The notes under the pieces: model-generated
Databases searched by the model: none
What the model was told of the DNA's origin: nothing
Seen by the model: only the letters and a program-made list of their open reading frames with translations
Translations under genes and position numbers: made by a program
From: Portunus trituberculatus
Lineage: Eukaryota; Arthropoda; Malacostraca; Decapoda; Portunidae
NCBI RefSeq assembly: GCF_017591435.1
Contig: NC_059283.1
Span: 4,117,685 to 4,181,684 of the forward strand
Direction of reading: 5' to 3'
Length of the DNA stretch: 64,000 nt
Shown: positions 19,453 to 32,520 of the stretch, piece after piece
Position numbering within the stretch: the stretch's first letter is position 1
Layout: each line of letters begins with the position of its first letter

Positions 19453-20717
19453 GTAAGTGGAATGTCTCCCTGGTAGGTTATATTTTTTTTTTTTTTATTG
19501 ATTTATTTTTTTATTATTATTATTCCATTTTCATTATTCTTTCTTCATATCTTAAATATATATATAAATAAAAATTCTCCCTCCCTCCATTGATCTTAGT
19601 TTTCGATTTTTCTTTTATTTTAGTTTTTTTCTTTTTATTCTGCAGTGTATTTTTTTTTTTTTTTTTCTCTTTTTTAACTTTGTTCTTTTTCGTTTTTCTT
19701 GTCTTTCATATCGCTGTTTTTCATACGTGTTTTTATTCCTTTGTTATTTCATCTATTTTTTTTTTTTTCTCCCCCTGTTTTTGTTTCTCAGTGTTTCTCT
19801 TTCAATCTTTTCATTCTGAGTCGTTTATTTCTCGCCTTTCGTTAATAGGTTCACTTAGTTCAGTTTTATTATATTTTTTTATTGTCATTATTATTATCAT
19901 TGATCATTCACTGTCTTTATAACTCCCATTCCCTATTATTTGACCTCCATTTTGTCACTTTTTTTCATTTATTTTCATTTATAACTATGTAGGATTTTAA
20001 TTTAGTTTAGTCTGGCATAAACTGCGAAGAAAATAATGAACGGAGCTTCGTTTTCTTTGTTTCATTTTTATATCTTCATTTTTTGGTCAATTAATTTTTT
20101 TTTTTTTTTTTTTTTTTTCTTAATAAAGTTGAGTTTCCACTTTGCTTAGTTCAGAACACGCAATTATTGGCTTTTCTTGGCTGAATGAACGCAGTGGATT
20201 ATCACCCTTGAGTTCACTATACCATTAGACAGCCATGTTTTTCTCCTTCCTTCAATTATTACAGTTTTATTTCAAATTACTTCATTTATCTCTGTATTAT
20301 TGCCACCACTTGGTCTCTCACATTCCACCTTCCCTTTTTAATTCTAATGATATTTGAATAAGACAAGTTCCGTACGTATATATATATTCTTACATATTAT
20401 CATTTTTCTATCTTTTTTATCATCATGCATGTTGCGTTTGTTTAACATTTGTTCCTTTTCTTTACTTACGATACCCAGTTTTTGCATATGTTTTCAAGCT
20501 TTGAGTGCAATAGTCACATAATACTCTATAAAAAAAAGATATAAAAAATCACAAAGATAAACATAATTCAGAACAAAAGCCACGGTGATATCTGCCTGTG
20601 AGAGGGAGGGAGAGTAAGGGAGAGGGAAAGTGAGTGTGGGTTTGTGTCTTCCACAGTCTTCATGTTGGTTTGTTTACTATTACTTACTCGAAGGATTGTT
20701 CTTGAATCTCCTGTACT

Positions 20718-21062
<345 letters not shown>

Positions 21063-21095
21063 ACAAAAACATTTACGTACGCTAGACATCATCAC

Positions 21096-21401
21096 CCTGT
21101 ACCTTTCCACACCTGTACACCTATTTACCTGAATAACGAAGCCCTTACCTAACCACACACATACACAGAAACCACCACCACCTACACACACACATACACA
21201 CACACGCTCCCTACTTTCTACTGGTACAGCGCTTTAGCAAGACCGAGAATTCACCCCTTACCTTTCCACACATGTACACTTACCTGAATAACGAGGTCCT
21301 TACCTAACACACCTACGTAGAAACCACCACCACCACACACACATACACACACACGCTCTCTACTTTCTACTCGTACAGCGCTTTAGCAAGACCTAGAATG
21401 A
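21096..21401 (+). repeat. ~150-bp tandem duplication
   Basis: Two units (about 21096-21251 and 21252-21401) share CCTTTCCACAC, TTACCTGAATAACGA, GAAACCACCACCACC, the (CA)n/ATACACAC part and TACAGCGCTTTAGCAAGACC. They have few differences, so the event is recent. Confidence 0.85.
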
Positions 21402-21738
21402 ATAGAGAGCAGCGGTGAGGTAGCCAGGTTCGCAAAACAGGTTAGAGTGGTCGGCAGTTGCATCCATTAATTAATTAACACGCTGGGGAAACTTGCTTCA
21501 AGGACCATCAGCGTGAGAGGAGAGTTTCCCGCCGATGCTTCTGTCTCTCCTTGTTTAATGAGTTGCCTCTCGGTCATTATGGAGTTGTGAAGGGAGAAAA
21601 ATGAGGGTTGAAAGTGACGAAGAGAGAGGGAGTGAGAGAAAGAGGAACAGAGAGTAGTGTCTTTTTTTTTTTTTTTTTTCTCTCCTCTTTAGTCGGTAAT
21701 GACATGATGTATGATAAAAAGAATTGGGTAGATGGAAG

Positions 21739-21816
<78 letters not shown>

Positions 21817-22092
21817 TGCTTAATGGGGCGTTTTTATGTGCGTGTTTTTTTTAACAAGTTTCCTCTTTCCTCCTCCCTTTTCCTCGAGATCTATGTAACG
21901 CACGGGAAAGACAAATGTCCTGTTTTTTGTGAGTTATTTAAAAGCATCTCGTAAATTGCCTCTCTCTTTTATTATTCTCATTCACATTTTTATTTAGGTT
22001 TGGATTGTAAATTTATGTAAAAAGAAAAAGAGGTTTTGTACTCAAGTCGTTTGGGAGTCTCGCATTTTATATTTTGTAAACGGATTTGTCCC

Positions 22093-22132
<40 letters not shown>

Positions 22133-22674
22133 GTTTAGAACCCAACTTTCTATTATACCTCAAGTTCACGCTCCTCCTCCTCCTCCTCCTCCTCCTCCTC
22201 CTCCTCCAAAAATGGCTTCTACACGAGGTTGCCAAGTCTTAGGAGAGAGAGAGAGAGAGAGAGAGAGAAGTCGTTGTTTAGCAAGCGAAAAGGAGAGAAA
22301 ACCCTTTGAAAACTTGACATCACAACACGCTCCTCTCCGTCCTGCTCTCACTCCTTTCCCTCCTCTCACTCACCGAGCATAAACAGACGCGCAAGCACCG
22401 CCCTGTGAAATATTCCCCGATAAGACGACGGAGAACAAGAACGAGGCACGGAATGGAAGATAAACGTAAAGAGGGAAATGTTTACTGAGGAATATTTTTT
22501 GGGGGTGTCTGAGAAATGCACCGCTGGGAAACAACATTCATTCACTTGATATCCGACCGAGATGCTTAGAGTTTTATCGTGTAATCCGCCAACTTACGAC
22601 CCCCAGCTGGATTCATATTCAAATCAGAGTCAGCGCTACCTGCAAATAAATCTAACCTCTACCCTCACCTGTTC

Positions 22675-22887
22675 TTAACTCCTTCAATACTGGGACACAT
22701 TTTTACCTTGAGATTTGTGTATGATTAGACCATTTTATTGACATTAGGAAGGGTCTATGGAGGTCAGGTGATTAATGGTCCACAGTCTTCACGATTTTTA
22801 TTCCCACATAAGTTACTGAAACTGTTTAAAATCACCAGATAGTTAGAAGAATGAATATAAAACGCGTCATGGTACTCAAGGGGTTAA
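22675..22887 (+). mobile_element. TTAA inverted-repeat element, copy 3
   Basis: Full length, with TTAA at both ends (TTAACTCCTTCAATACTGGG and GGTACTCAAGGGGTTAA). The interior matches copy 1 throughout. Confidence 0.8.
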
Positions 22888-24963
22888 GATCCTTTTTTTA
22901 CTTAGATTTTGTTGTACTCCTGTGAGTGTGTATTTTTTTTTTCATGTGTCTCTTTTTCTTCTCTTCTCTCACCTATTGGATGCAAATGGACAGGTGTTTT
23001 CCCGACGGAGGCGCCGCGTGTTCAGATCAGATCCTTGCTTTATTTGTGTGGGTAATTATTCTTCCCACACGTCTCGCTTTTATAGTTTGGTGTATGTTTC
23101 CCCTCAGATCAAAGGAGTTGCAGAAAGAAAGTACGTGTCAGATATTTGTTTACTAGCTATTTTTTTTTAATTTACTCTATTTCTACTTATTTAAAATCTT
23201 TCAGGGAACTTTTTTCTTTAATTAAGAAAGATGTTAGGAGTTTGCAGAATTGCTAAATGACTTTTCTCTCCTTTTTTCTGTCCTCTTCCTTCCTTCTACG
23301 CACAATCTCACGGAAAATCTCTCTTTACCTACTATTTTTCCTTCATTATTCTATTTTCTTTTCCACAAAATCGACAACATCCTTTCAGAGCACTCACTGA
23401 AGGAGGAAGAGGAAGAACATCAAATACTCCTCGTTTCTCAAAATCAGCGAAATCTTATCAGTTTTTTTTTCATGTATGTTTTCCTCCCTTTTTTTCCCGT
23501 CCTGTTCTGTTTGAAGTGTTTGCGCCAAGTATTCCCGGGAGAGCGGATATCGCGGAGGAAACTTGACTCACTCACTCCCTGGTTACCATTAATCAGACTG
23601 AACTTGGGACGCGGTGCAATTCCCGACACTGGTTGGCATTCGCGTCATAACTCCTACGAGAATAGATCTTCATAAGGAGCCTCCGTTAGCATGATGCGGG
23701 AGAGAGAGGCGCGCTAAACGATTCCCCGCCTACACGTCTTGTCTTGCTTCCAATTCTTAGTATTCGCTCTCTTCCTTGTCATCGTTCTCATCAGGTTTCT
23801 TATCTACATCCTTCTTTCCCTCCTCTTCTTCTTCTTATCTTTTTTTTATATTCTTTTTGTCCTCGTTCTCATTTTTGTTTTCTGTCTTTTCATCTTATTT
23901 ATCTTAACTTTTTTTTTATTTTCCTCTTCCTTCCTGTTTTCTTTCCATGTCTTTTTATCTTTGCCTCTTTTTCTTTCCTCGTCCTCTCTATCGTATTTTT
24001 TTCTTATCCTCTCTTTTCACCGTCTTCTGCTCCATTATTCTTTCCTCTTTTCTTTCTCATCACCGTTCTTTTTCTCTATTCTCAACTCTCTTTATCGTAT
24101 TTTCCTCCCTCTCCTTCTCCTCATATTCGTTCTCTTTCTTATCCTCCCCTCTTTCTCCTCTCATCTTGCTTTCTTCTTGCAAATAATTCACCACTTCTTC
24201 CGACTGCTCTTCTACCTCGTCTCTGTTGGTATTTCCATATCTCCTCTTCACATACACAAAAACTCCACTAAAACTCCGCTTAGCATCGCAAACTACCATA
24301 AATTCGTAAACGACAGCCAAATACACAATACTCTAAGATATAAAGTCAATAGCTCTTAGAAGGTACTCGATCGTGTCCGCTAGACGGCTCTCTGATCACT
24401 AGGCAATTCGTCACTGTCTTTGTGTGATGTTGCCAGTTACACCAGTATTCAAAAACGCCTTCCCCTTTCACTCCAACGATTTTCCAACGCCACAAAGACT
24501 ATCCTGGTTCTCAAGACAGTTTCTCCTTTTTAAAGAATAGAAATCTTGCTAATATACCACCAGGACCGTGAAAATACTCTTAAAAATACGAGTATCTTCA
24601 ACTGGAACCTTTGAAAAGCAGTGATGGTGAGAGAGCAAAGTGTTTCAGAATACAGGTCTTAGTATCCCGCTCACTGTTACTCCTCCTCCTCTTCCTATCG
24701 TCTGCAAATTGTGGATGAGAAGAATTGGCATAGCTTGTTTGATGTCTCTCGTTTTTTCTTCGCTTTTCTGTTTCCTTCGTACCTCTAGTTCTCTTTTTTG
24801 TCTCCTATTCTCTTTTGTCTCCCTTATTTTCTTCTCTGGATTCTATCATTGTATCTCCTTTCTTGTCTTTTCTTTTTCTTCTTTATCCTCTTCTCTCGTT
24901 CCATATTTTTCCTCTCTTATCCTCTTTTCATATCCCTTCCTTTCTTTTTATTTTCCTCTCAGC

Positions 24964-25032
<69 letters not shown>

Positions 25033-25323
25033 TTGAAAGTCCCTCAGGTCGTCCAGAAGCAAATGGCGGCTGTTAAGAGGGTTTTTCTTCTTTTTTTTTT
25101 CTTTTTTAGAGGGAGGTTGGGAAATCGGGGGTCGCCGTTCCCTGTCTTGATTTTCGCTTTCGTCTGATTTTTTTTTTCTTTTCCTTTATTTTTTTTCATA
25201 TCAGTCTTTGTTTAATTTGTTTTTCTTCCTCTGTTTCTTTTGTTTCGGTTTTGGTTTCTTTCTTTTTTTTCGTATTCGTCACGTTTATCTCTTTCTTCGT
25301 TTTGATTTTGTATTTTCGAGGTT

Positions 25324-25390
<67 letters not shown>

Positions 25391-25566
25391 AGTTAATTCA
25401 TTGAGTGAGTTATCCTGCTTTCATTTTCTTTTTACGATATATTTTTTCCGCTCGAAACTTTTCATTACTTCGTCTTGAGGATAAAAAAAAACGAAAAACT
25501 AAAGAAATAGATGATCATAATAATTCATTCTGTAGCATCGACGTCAACAATAAGAAGTTGAGGACG

Positions 25567-25649
<83 letters not shown>

Positions 25650-27104
25650 CCCCAAAATAGTCCCAGAGGCATAGGAAATATTTACTGCACGTCTTGCGCG
25701 GAGGAGCGGAGGAAGAGGGGAAGGCGAGGACCATAAAGAGGAGGGAATGGGAGATAATAACCCCCTCGAGGGAGACAAGTAAATAAAGAAACGAGGAAGA
25801 AAACGCATCAGGAAAACCACCGCCCGACGCGAGACCAAGAAAAGAAAACGGAGAAAGCAGAGAGAAGAACATGGACTAAGAAAAGACGAAGTAAACAAGA
25901 TGGAGAGAAAACGGGGAAAGGTAGGAATGGACGAGGAAGAGAGGAAGATGTAGAGGTTATAAAAATCAAGAAAACAAGGAGGAGAGAGAAGATGAAGAAG
26001 TAGAAACGAATGAAAGAGGGAGAGAAAGGGATGGACGACGAAGAAACTAGAGAAAACAGGGAACAAAGAGAAGATAAAGAAGAGATGAGAGAAAAGAAAA
26101 TATAATACGAAGAAAAATTATGGTCGATGCTGGAAAAGATAATTAACCAAAAAAATTATCAGGAAATGAAGGAAGAGAGTTACAAAGGTAAATGATGAAA
26201 AGAATTAGTACTTAAAAGCAACGAGTAAAAATTAAAAGAGAGAACGAGAGTTTCAATTCCAAACGAACCTATGAAAGAAGATAAAATGAGGATCAGGAAA
26301 ATTAAAAAGGTAAAATCAAAAGACTAACAAACAGACAAAAGAAAAATAAAGAACACAGGAAGTGATTTGAAAGAATAACAAAGGGACTGGAGGAAAGAAG
26401 GAAGGAAAAGGAGAAAGCAAAAGAATAAAGAAAAAAAAGAAAATGAACCAGAAGTGAAGAAAGAAGTAAACGAAGAAGAACAGATGGCTGAAGAAAAAGA
26501 AAATCAAGACAAAAAACAAAAAGTGAACTAGAGCAAAAAGAAGAAAAAGGAAAAAAAAACAGTAGGAAGAAGAAAGAATAATGAACAAGAACAAAAAGAA
26601 GAAAAAAGTAAAGAAGAACTGGAGGAAGAAGAAAAAGAAAATAAACAAGAACAAAAAGAAAAAATAAAGAAGAAAAGAAGGAAAAAGAGCAAAAATAGGA
26701 AAACAAGAATATAAGAAGAAAAAGAAGAGTAAAAAACAATAACATGAAAACAAAAACAAGGAACGAAAGGAAGAAGAAAAAAGAAGAAGAGAGGGACTAA
26801 ACTAAAAGAATGACGCAAGAACATAAGAAAAAGGAAAAGACTCAGAAAAATCAACCAGAAGACAAGACAAACCAGGCCCACAAGTATCCACGTATCCGGC
26901 ACGCGTGATTCCTTCCACACTCTGCATTTATTATGACAGGCGAGGCGGCACTGTGGACTCAGAAGGTGGTTGGAATTCCTTACAAGCGGAGCAAGACCTG
27001 AATCTGCAATGAGTCTACGCCGCCCTCCCACCCATCCACCCTCCCACAGTCCATCGCCGCGGTCAGATACTGGAAATATAAGATAAATATGAGATCCCTA
27101 CTAC

Positions 27105-27550
27105 TTTTTTATGGTTGAGTCGTATAGTTGTTGATAGATGTGTTTTGCTTACCCGGTTTTGTAATTTTGATAGTTTGAGTTGAACTGCAAATTGTACAGA
27201 AAATCTAGGGAGTTGGAAAGGTTTATAGAATTCACGTTAGTCTTCAAAGTTCAAACCGGAAATCTGTAAGGGAATTTATTAGTTGATGTTTAAAATGTAT
27301 TAAATAGGTTTGGGCAAAGGATTTTTATTATTTTATTATTTCTTTTTTTTATGGGTGAATAGTATAGTTGTTGATAGATGTGCTTTGCTTCCCCGGTTTA
27401 GTAATTTTGATAGTTTGAGTTGAGCAAATTGTCCAGAAAATATAGATAGTATAAGTTTTCTAGGATTCACGTTGGTCTTCAAAGTTCAAACCGGAAACTT
27501 GTGAGGGAATATATAAGTTAACGTTTGAAATATATTAAATAGGTTAAGTT
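27105..27550 (+). repeat. Two-copy ~240-bp tandem repeat
   Basis: Both copies carry TATAGTTGTTGATAGATGTG, TAATTTTGATAGTTTGAGTT, CACGTT(A/G)GTCTTCAAAGTTC and AAACCGGAAA, starting near 27105 and 27343. Confidence 0.8.
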
Positions 27551-27569
27551 TTTTTTTTATTGCACAGGT

Positions 27570-28250
27570 ATAAACAGGTCTATTTTTTTTATGTCAAGTT
27601 CGAAAGAAAAGAAAAAGTTCCAGCATCTTTGGAATATTATAGGTTTAGTCGGTTCATTCCTTCTGTGTTAGAATCTAGGAAAAAGATGTTTGCTCGTTAT
27701 AACAGTATGGATATAAACAGTGCTACTTTTATATCAACTTCGAAAGAGAGAAGCGTCCCATCTTTGAAATCGTATAGGTTTAAATACTTTATTGCTTCCC
27801 GGTTAAAATCTGTTAAATAAATCGTTCGTTCATTATGATAGAGTGTTTATAAACAATTTTTTTATGTCAAGTTCGAGAGAAAAAAAAAGATTCCAGCATC
27901 ATAGGAATATTATAAGTTAGTCAAATCATTGCATCCCACTTAGAATCTGAAAAAAAAAAAATCGTTCGTTCTTTACAATAGTGGTTATAAAGAATTCTAC
28001 TTTTTATGTCAAGTTCGTTAGAGAGAAGCGTCCTGACATCTTTGACATCGTATAGGTTTAAATACTAAATTGCTTCCCCTTTAAAAACTGTTAAATGAAT
28101 CGTTCGTTTGTTTCAATAATGCAGGTATAAAAAAAATCAACTTTTTTTTGTCAAATTCGAAAGAGAAGCGTTCCAACATCTTTGAAATCGTATAGGTTTA
28201 AATACTTAATTACTTCCCCATCATAATGAAAAAATATATAATTCACGTGT
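27570..28250 (+). repeat. Five-unit degenerate tandem array, ~123-143 bp units
   Basis: Units start at ATAAA near 27570, 27711, 27849, 27987 and 28128. All contain GTCAAGTTCGAAAGA-like sequence. Units 1 and 3 share CAGCATC...GGAATATTATA, while units 2, 4 and 5 share GACATC/TTTGAAATCGTATAGG and TTTAAATACT, so two unit types alternate. Confidence 0.75.
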
Positions 28251-28449
28251 TTATATAACGCTAATTTGATTGTCTGTCAGGTAAAAATCCTAATACCTTT
28301 GCAGGTGTAGACAGGTTCATAGACATTAACATCATAATCGTACAGATATAGACAGTTTTTTATCATGTTTATTAAATTGTTAGATAAAAAAAAAGACCAT
28401 ACCAGGAAGAAATATTAATCTCCCATAGTTTCCTTGTTATTAAAGTGTT

Positions 28450-28661
28450 CTAACCCAATTCAACACTGGGACACATTTTTACCTTGAAATTTGTGTACCA
28501 TTAGACCATTTTATTTACATTAGGAAGCGTCTATGGAGGTCAGAAGATTAATGGTCAGTCTTCACTATTCCAACCCCCACATGAGCTTCTGAAGTTGTGT
28601 AAAATCACCAAATAGTAAGCAGAATGAATATGGAGGCGCGTCATGGTATTGAAAGGGTCAA
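28450..28661 (+). mobile_element. TTAA inverted-repeat element, copy 4
   Basis: Full length but with mutated ends (CTAACCCAATTCAACACTGG and TATTGAAAGGGTCAA). The interior GGTCTATG-type motif is changed to CGTCTATGGAGGTCAGAAG. Confidence 0.75.
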
Positions 28662-29139
28662 TAATTATACAGATTAGGTGCTAGTAGGGTTGATATTTAG
28701 GAGATTTTATTAATGAAAGCAAGAATAGGAATGAAGTTCGAGTTTAAAATTTTGTGTTAGTTTATGTGTCTCTTTGTTTCAGTATAGGAGGTGGAGGAGA
28801 ATTACGTTCCCCCTCCCTTTTCTATGTTTTATCTCCCCTTTTCATACTCTTCTATCTTTATTATCACTTCCTTCCTCTCCTTCCCCCCTCTTCCTCCTCC
28901 CCCTCCTCTTGCTCCTCTCGTTCTGAATTCCATCTTTTCCTTGTTTTAGTTCTCCTTTTCCTTCTCTTTCATCTTTATCCTTTCCTTCCTTAACTGTATA
29001 TTGGTCCTCCTCCTCCTCCTCCTCCTCCTCCTCCTCCTCCTATTAATGTCTCAAGCAGGTTATTTAGTGTAGATGTAGGCAATCCAAGGCACGTTTATTG
29101 TATTTCCTTTCTTTCATTCTTATGGCTTACAGAATAAGT

Positions 29140-29194
<55 letters not shown>

Positions 29195-29364
29195 CTCGGT
29201 AATTGCTTTTTTTATGCTCCAGCTGAAGTTTGATTTTTTGTGTGTGTGGAATGTTTTTAGAGTGTGGCAAAGTTGTTCTTTCATGTCTATTTTTCGCGTC
29301 GTTCTTTGATGACCCGAAGCAATGGAACGTTTCATTCTCATAATTGCGTAATCCAGCGACGGAA

Positions 29365-29562
29365 ACACACGCGAACAACAAATGTGGAAGATATAGCAAA
29401 GGATTAATAGAAGAAAGAGGAAAACTAGGAACACACGCGAACAACAAATGTGGAAGATATAGCAAAGGATTAATAGAAGAAAGAGGAAAACTAGGAACAC
29501 ACGCGAACAGTAAATGTGGAAGATATAGCAAAGAAATAATAGAAGAAAGAAGAAAATTAGGA
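29365..29562 (+). repeat. 66-bp minisatellite, three copies
   Basis: Exact period of 66 bp (starts 29365, 29431, 29497). Copies 1 and 2 are almost identical; copy 3 has several changes. Because 66 is a multiple of three, both strands stay open across it. The encoded repeats resemble no protein I know. Confidence 0.9.
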
Positions 29563-30161
29563 AAAAAATCTGAAAAAAAATAGATAGAAACATGCAGTAA
29601 CTAGAAAAATTATATATGTTTTGTTTTTCTTTGGTAAATAAACAAAGGTTCATTTTGCGATTTTACATGAGAAAGAGAACATAAAAGTAAATCGTTCAAG
29701 GTCAGAAAAAAAACAGAAAAAAGACATGCAATAACTAGAAAAATTAGAAATGTTTTATTTTCTTAGGTAACAAAGATTCATTTTACAATTTTATCTTGAA
29801 AAAGAAAACGTACAGGTAGAATAGTCAAGTTATAAAGGTAATATCTCGACTTGTACAACTAATAAACTACCTCTAGGAGAACAGGATACAGTAGAAGGGA
29901 AAACTTTTGAGGGCGTAGGAAAATGTGTTAAAAAGGAGGAAGTATCACAGGAGGGAAAAAAACAAAAATCGTGTGAAATATTTGTGTAAAGTTTGTTATT
30001 TTTTCTTGCTTTACTCTGGTCTCATTTCCTCTCTTCGTTCTTTTTTGTCTTATTTTTTTTTTCCATTATATTCATTTCTTTTATTTCCTTCTCTTATTTT
30101 ATTTCCTTTCTTGTTTGTTTTTCTTTTTATTCTTCTCTCTCTCCTTTTTCTCTCCTTTCCT

Positions 30162-30224
<63 letters not shown>

Positions 30225-30700
30225 TTTCATACATTATTTCCTTTCATCTATTTTTCCTATTTTTTCCTATTAATAATACGCTTTTGTCTCTCTACTAACA
30301 CATACAAGTAAACCTTCACTGAGAACCAATATACTATCAGTTTTAATAACAATATACATCTGATACTGATATTTTATTCATTCACGCATTTTTTTTGATA
30401 ATTTTCCTGATATTCAAATTGCATCAAGACTTTTTTTTTTTTCATTTTTCGTCCTTTTTATCCAAGTCTACCTTTCCCCTAACTGTTGACAAGGAGGAAA
30501 ATGATATTACTCTTTCCCTCACCTGTCCCCTCGACTCCACCACCCCTCTCTCTCCCTCTCCCTCTCACTCTCACTTTCTCTCCTCTCCATGACTTCCTCT
30601 CCTCATTTTTCTCTTGTAAATGTTCTCTTATTTTCGTGTCTTTCTGCTGTAATGTCTCTTTTTTTTTCCTTTCCCTCATTCTCTTGTTCTTTTCCCCTCT

Positions 30701-30897
30701 CCTCCTCCTCCTCCTCCTCCTCCTCCTCCTCCTCCTCCTCCTCCATATACGGACTCCATGAGGTAGAAAATGAACCTTAACCGTAATTTTCCATCTTAAA
30801 AACTACATTTGAGGGTTTCTTGGGAAGCCGAACTGGGAGAGAATGAGGAGGAGGAGGAGGAAGAGGAGGAGGAGGAGGAGGAGGAGGAGGAGGAGGA
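30701..30897 (+). repeat. Inverted pair (CTC)n / (GAG)n
   Basis: (CTC)n at 30701-30743 and (GGA)n at 30844-30897 are complementary arms separated by ~100 bp of unique sequence. Confidence 0.9.
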
Positions 30898-30995
30898 AAA
30901 CATCTCCAGAAACCCTCTAATACTTGTTTCCATCTTCCTGTTTCCCTCTTTCCTCCTTCCCTTATGTCCTCCTCAACTCTCCTTTTCCCATACAT

Positions 30996-31086
<91 letters not shown>

Positions 31087-31356
31087 GCGCTAGTCTCTCC
31101 CTCTCCTTCTCCCATTTACTCTCCCTTCACCCCCAAAAAACAGGGACGGGGAGGAATGTAGGTACCGCAGTCCTCCTCCTCCTCCTCCTCCTCCTCCTCC
31201 GGTTGTCTTATTTTCCTTCATACTTACGCAGGAGGGATGAAGAAGAGCATGAAATCTCTCTTCCCATCTCTCCTCTTTCCTTCTCTTTCTTCCTTTCTTG
31301 CTTCTTTCCTTCCTTTCCTTTGCTTTATTTCTCTTTTTTCTCTTATAATTCTGATT

Positions 31357-31426
<70 letters not shown>

Positions 31427-31742
31427 CTCTTCTTCCCACTGTCTTTCTCTCCTCTCTTCTCTCCCTTCCATCGCCTTCTATGCTATTTCTTCCCAACCCT
31501 CTTCTGTATCTACTGCTCTACTGTTTCCTTTTCTCTCCCCTCTCTCTCTCCCCTCTCCCCTCTCCCTTTCCCTCTCCTTCCCCCCTCTCTCTCCCCTCAG
31601 GACCTTGGGGAGTTGAGGCAATTTTGCGGGATTACAAAAGTTCATATGCAAATAACCTTTTAATTATTCATTAGAGCGCTTAAGTCAACACGTGCTGGCA
31701 AGTTTCTCCTTCATATTGGCCTTCTGGAGTTATACACTGGGG

Positions 31743-31795
<53 letters not shown>

Positions 31796-31842
31796 AATGT
31801 CGAGTATCGTTTTGTTGATAAGAAATCGTGTATATTTCAAGG

Positions 31843-31910
<68 letters not shown>

Positions 31911-31968
31911 TGGTAGGAGTCATTGTGTAACGTTCCTAACTAAATCAGATAGGAATTATGAATAGTTG

Positions 31969-32090
<122 letters not shown>

Positions 32091-32233
32091 GGTAAGAAAG
32101 AAAGAGAGTGATTGTTCTATTGTGAGAGAAAATAAAAGCGAAAGTTAATTTAGGAAGTAAGTCAAGGAGGAGAAGGAAAGCAAACTGTATTAGAGAGGAG
32201 GAGAAAGGCGGTGGTCAAGTAGGGCATGAATAA

Positions 32234-32236
<3 letters not shown>

Positions 32237-32298
<62 letters not shown>

Positions 32299-32361
32299 CT
32301 TGCGTAAGATGGTTAGATTTGATAGTTTGAATTGAAATGAAGAAAATAGAATAAAAATTGT

Positions 32362-32456
<95 letters not shown>

Positions 32457-32520
32457 ACCTGCGTAAGATGAATAGATTTGATAGTTTTAATTGAAATGAA
32501 GAAAAATAGAATGGAAATTA
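32237..32520 (+). repeat. Tandem duplication of (GT)n plus 70-bp unit
   Basis: Each unit is a (GT)n tract (32237-32294; 32359-32454) followed by ACYTGCGTAAGATG, TAGATTTGATAGTTT and AATTGAAATGAAGAAAA. The two non-repeat parts are almost identical. Confidence 0.85.

Noticed and set aside
31601..31640. CCCCTCAG acceptor followed by GGACCTTGGGGAG as an exon
   Set aside because: The open frame does not match teneurin at this point, and no donor follows in a fitting phase.
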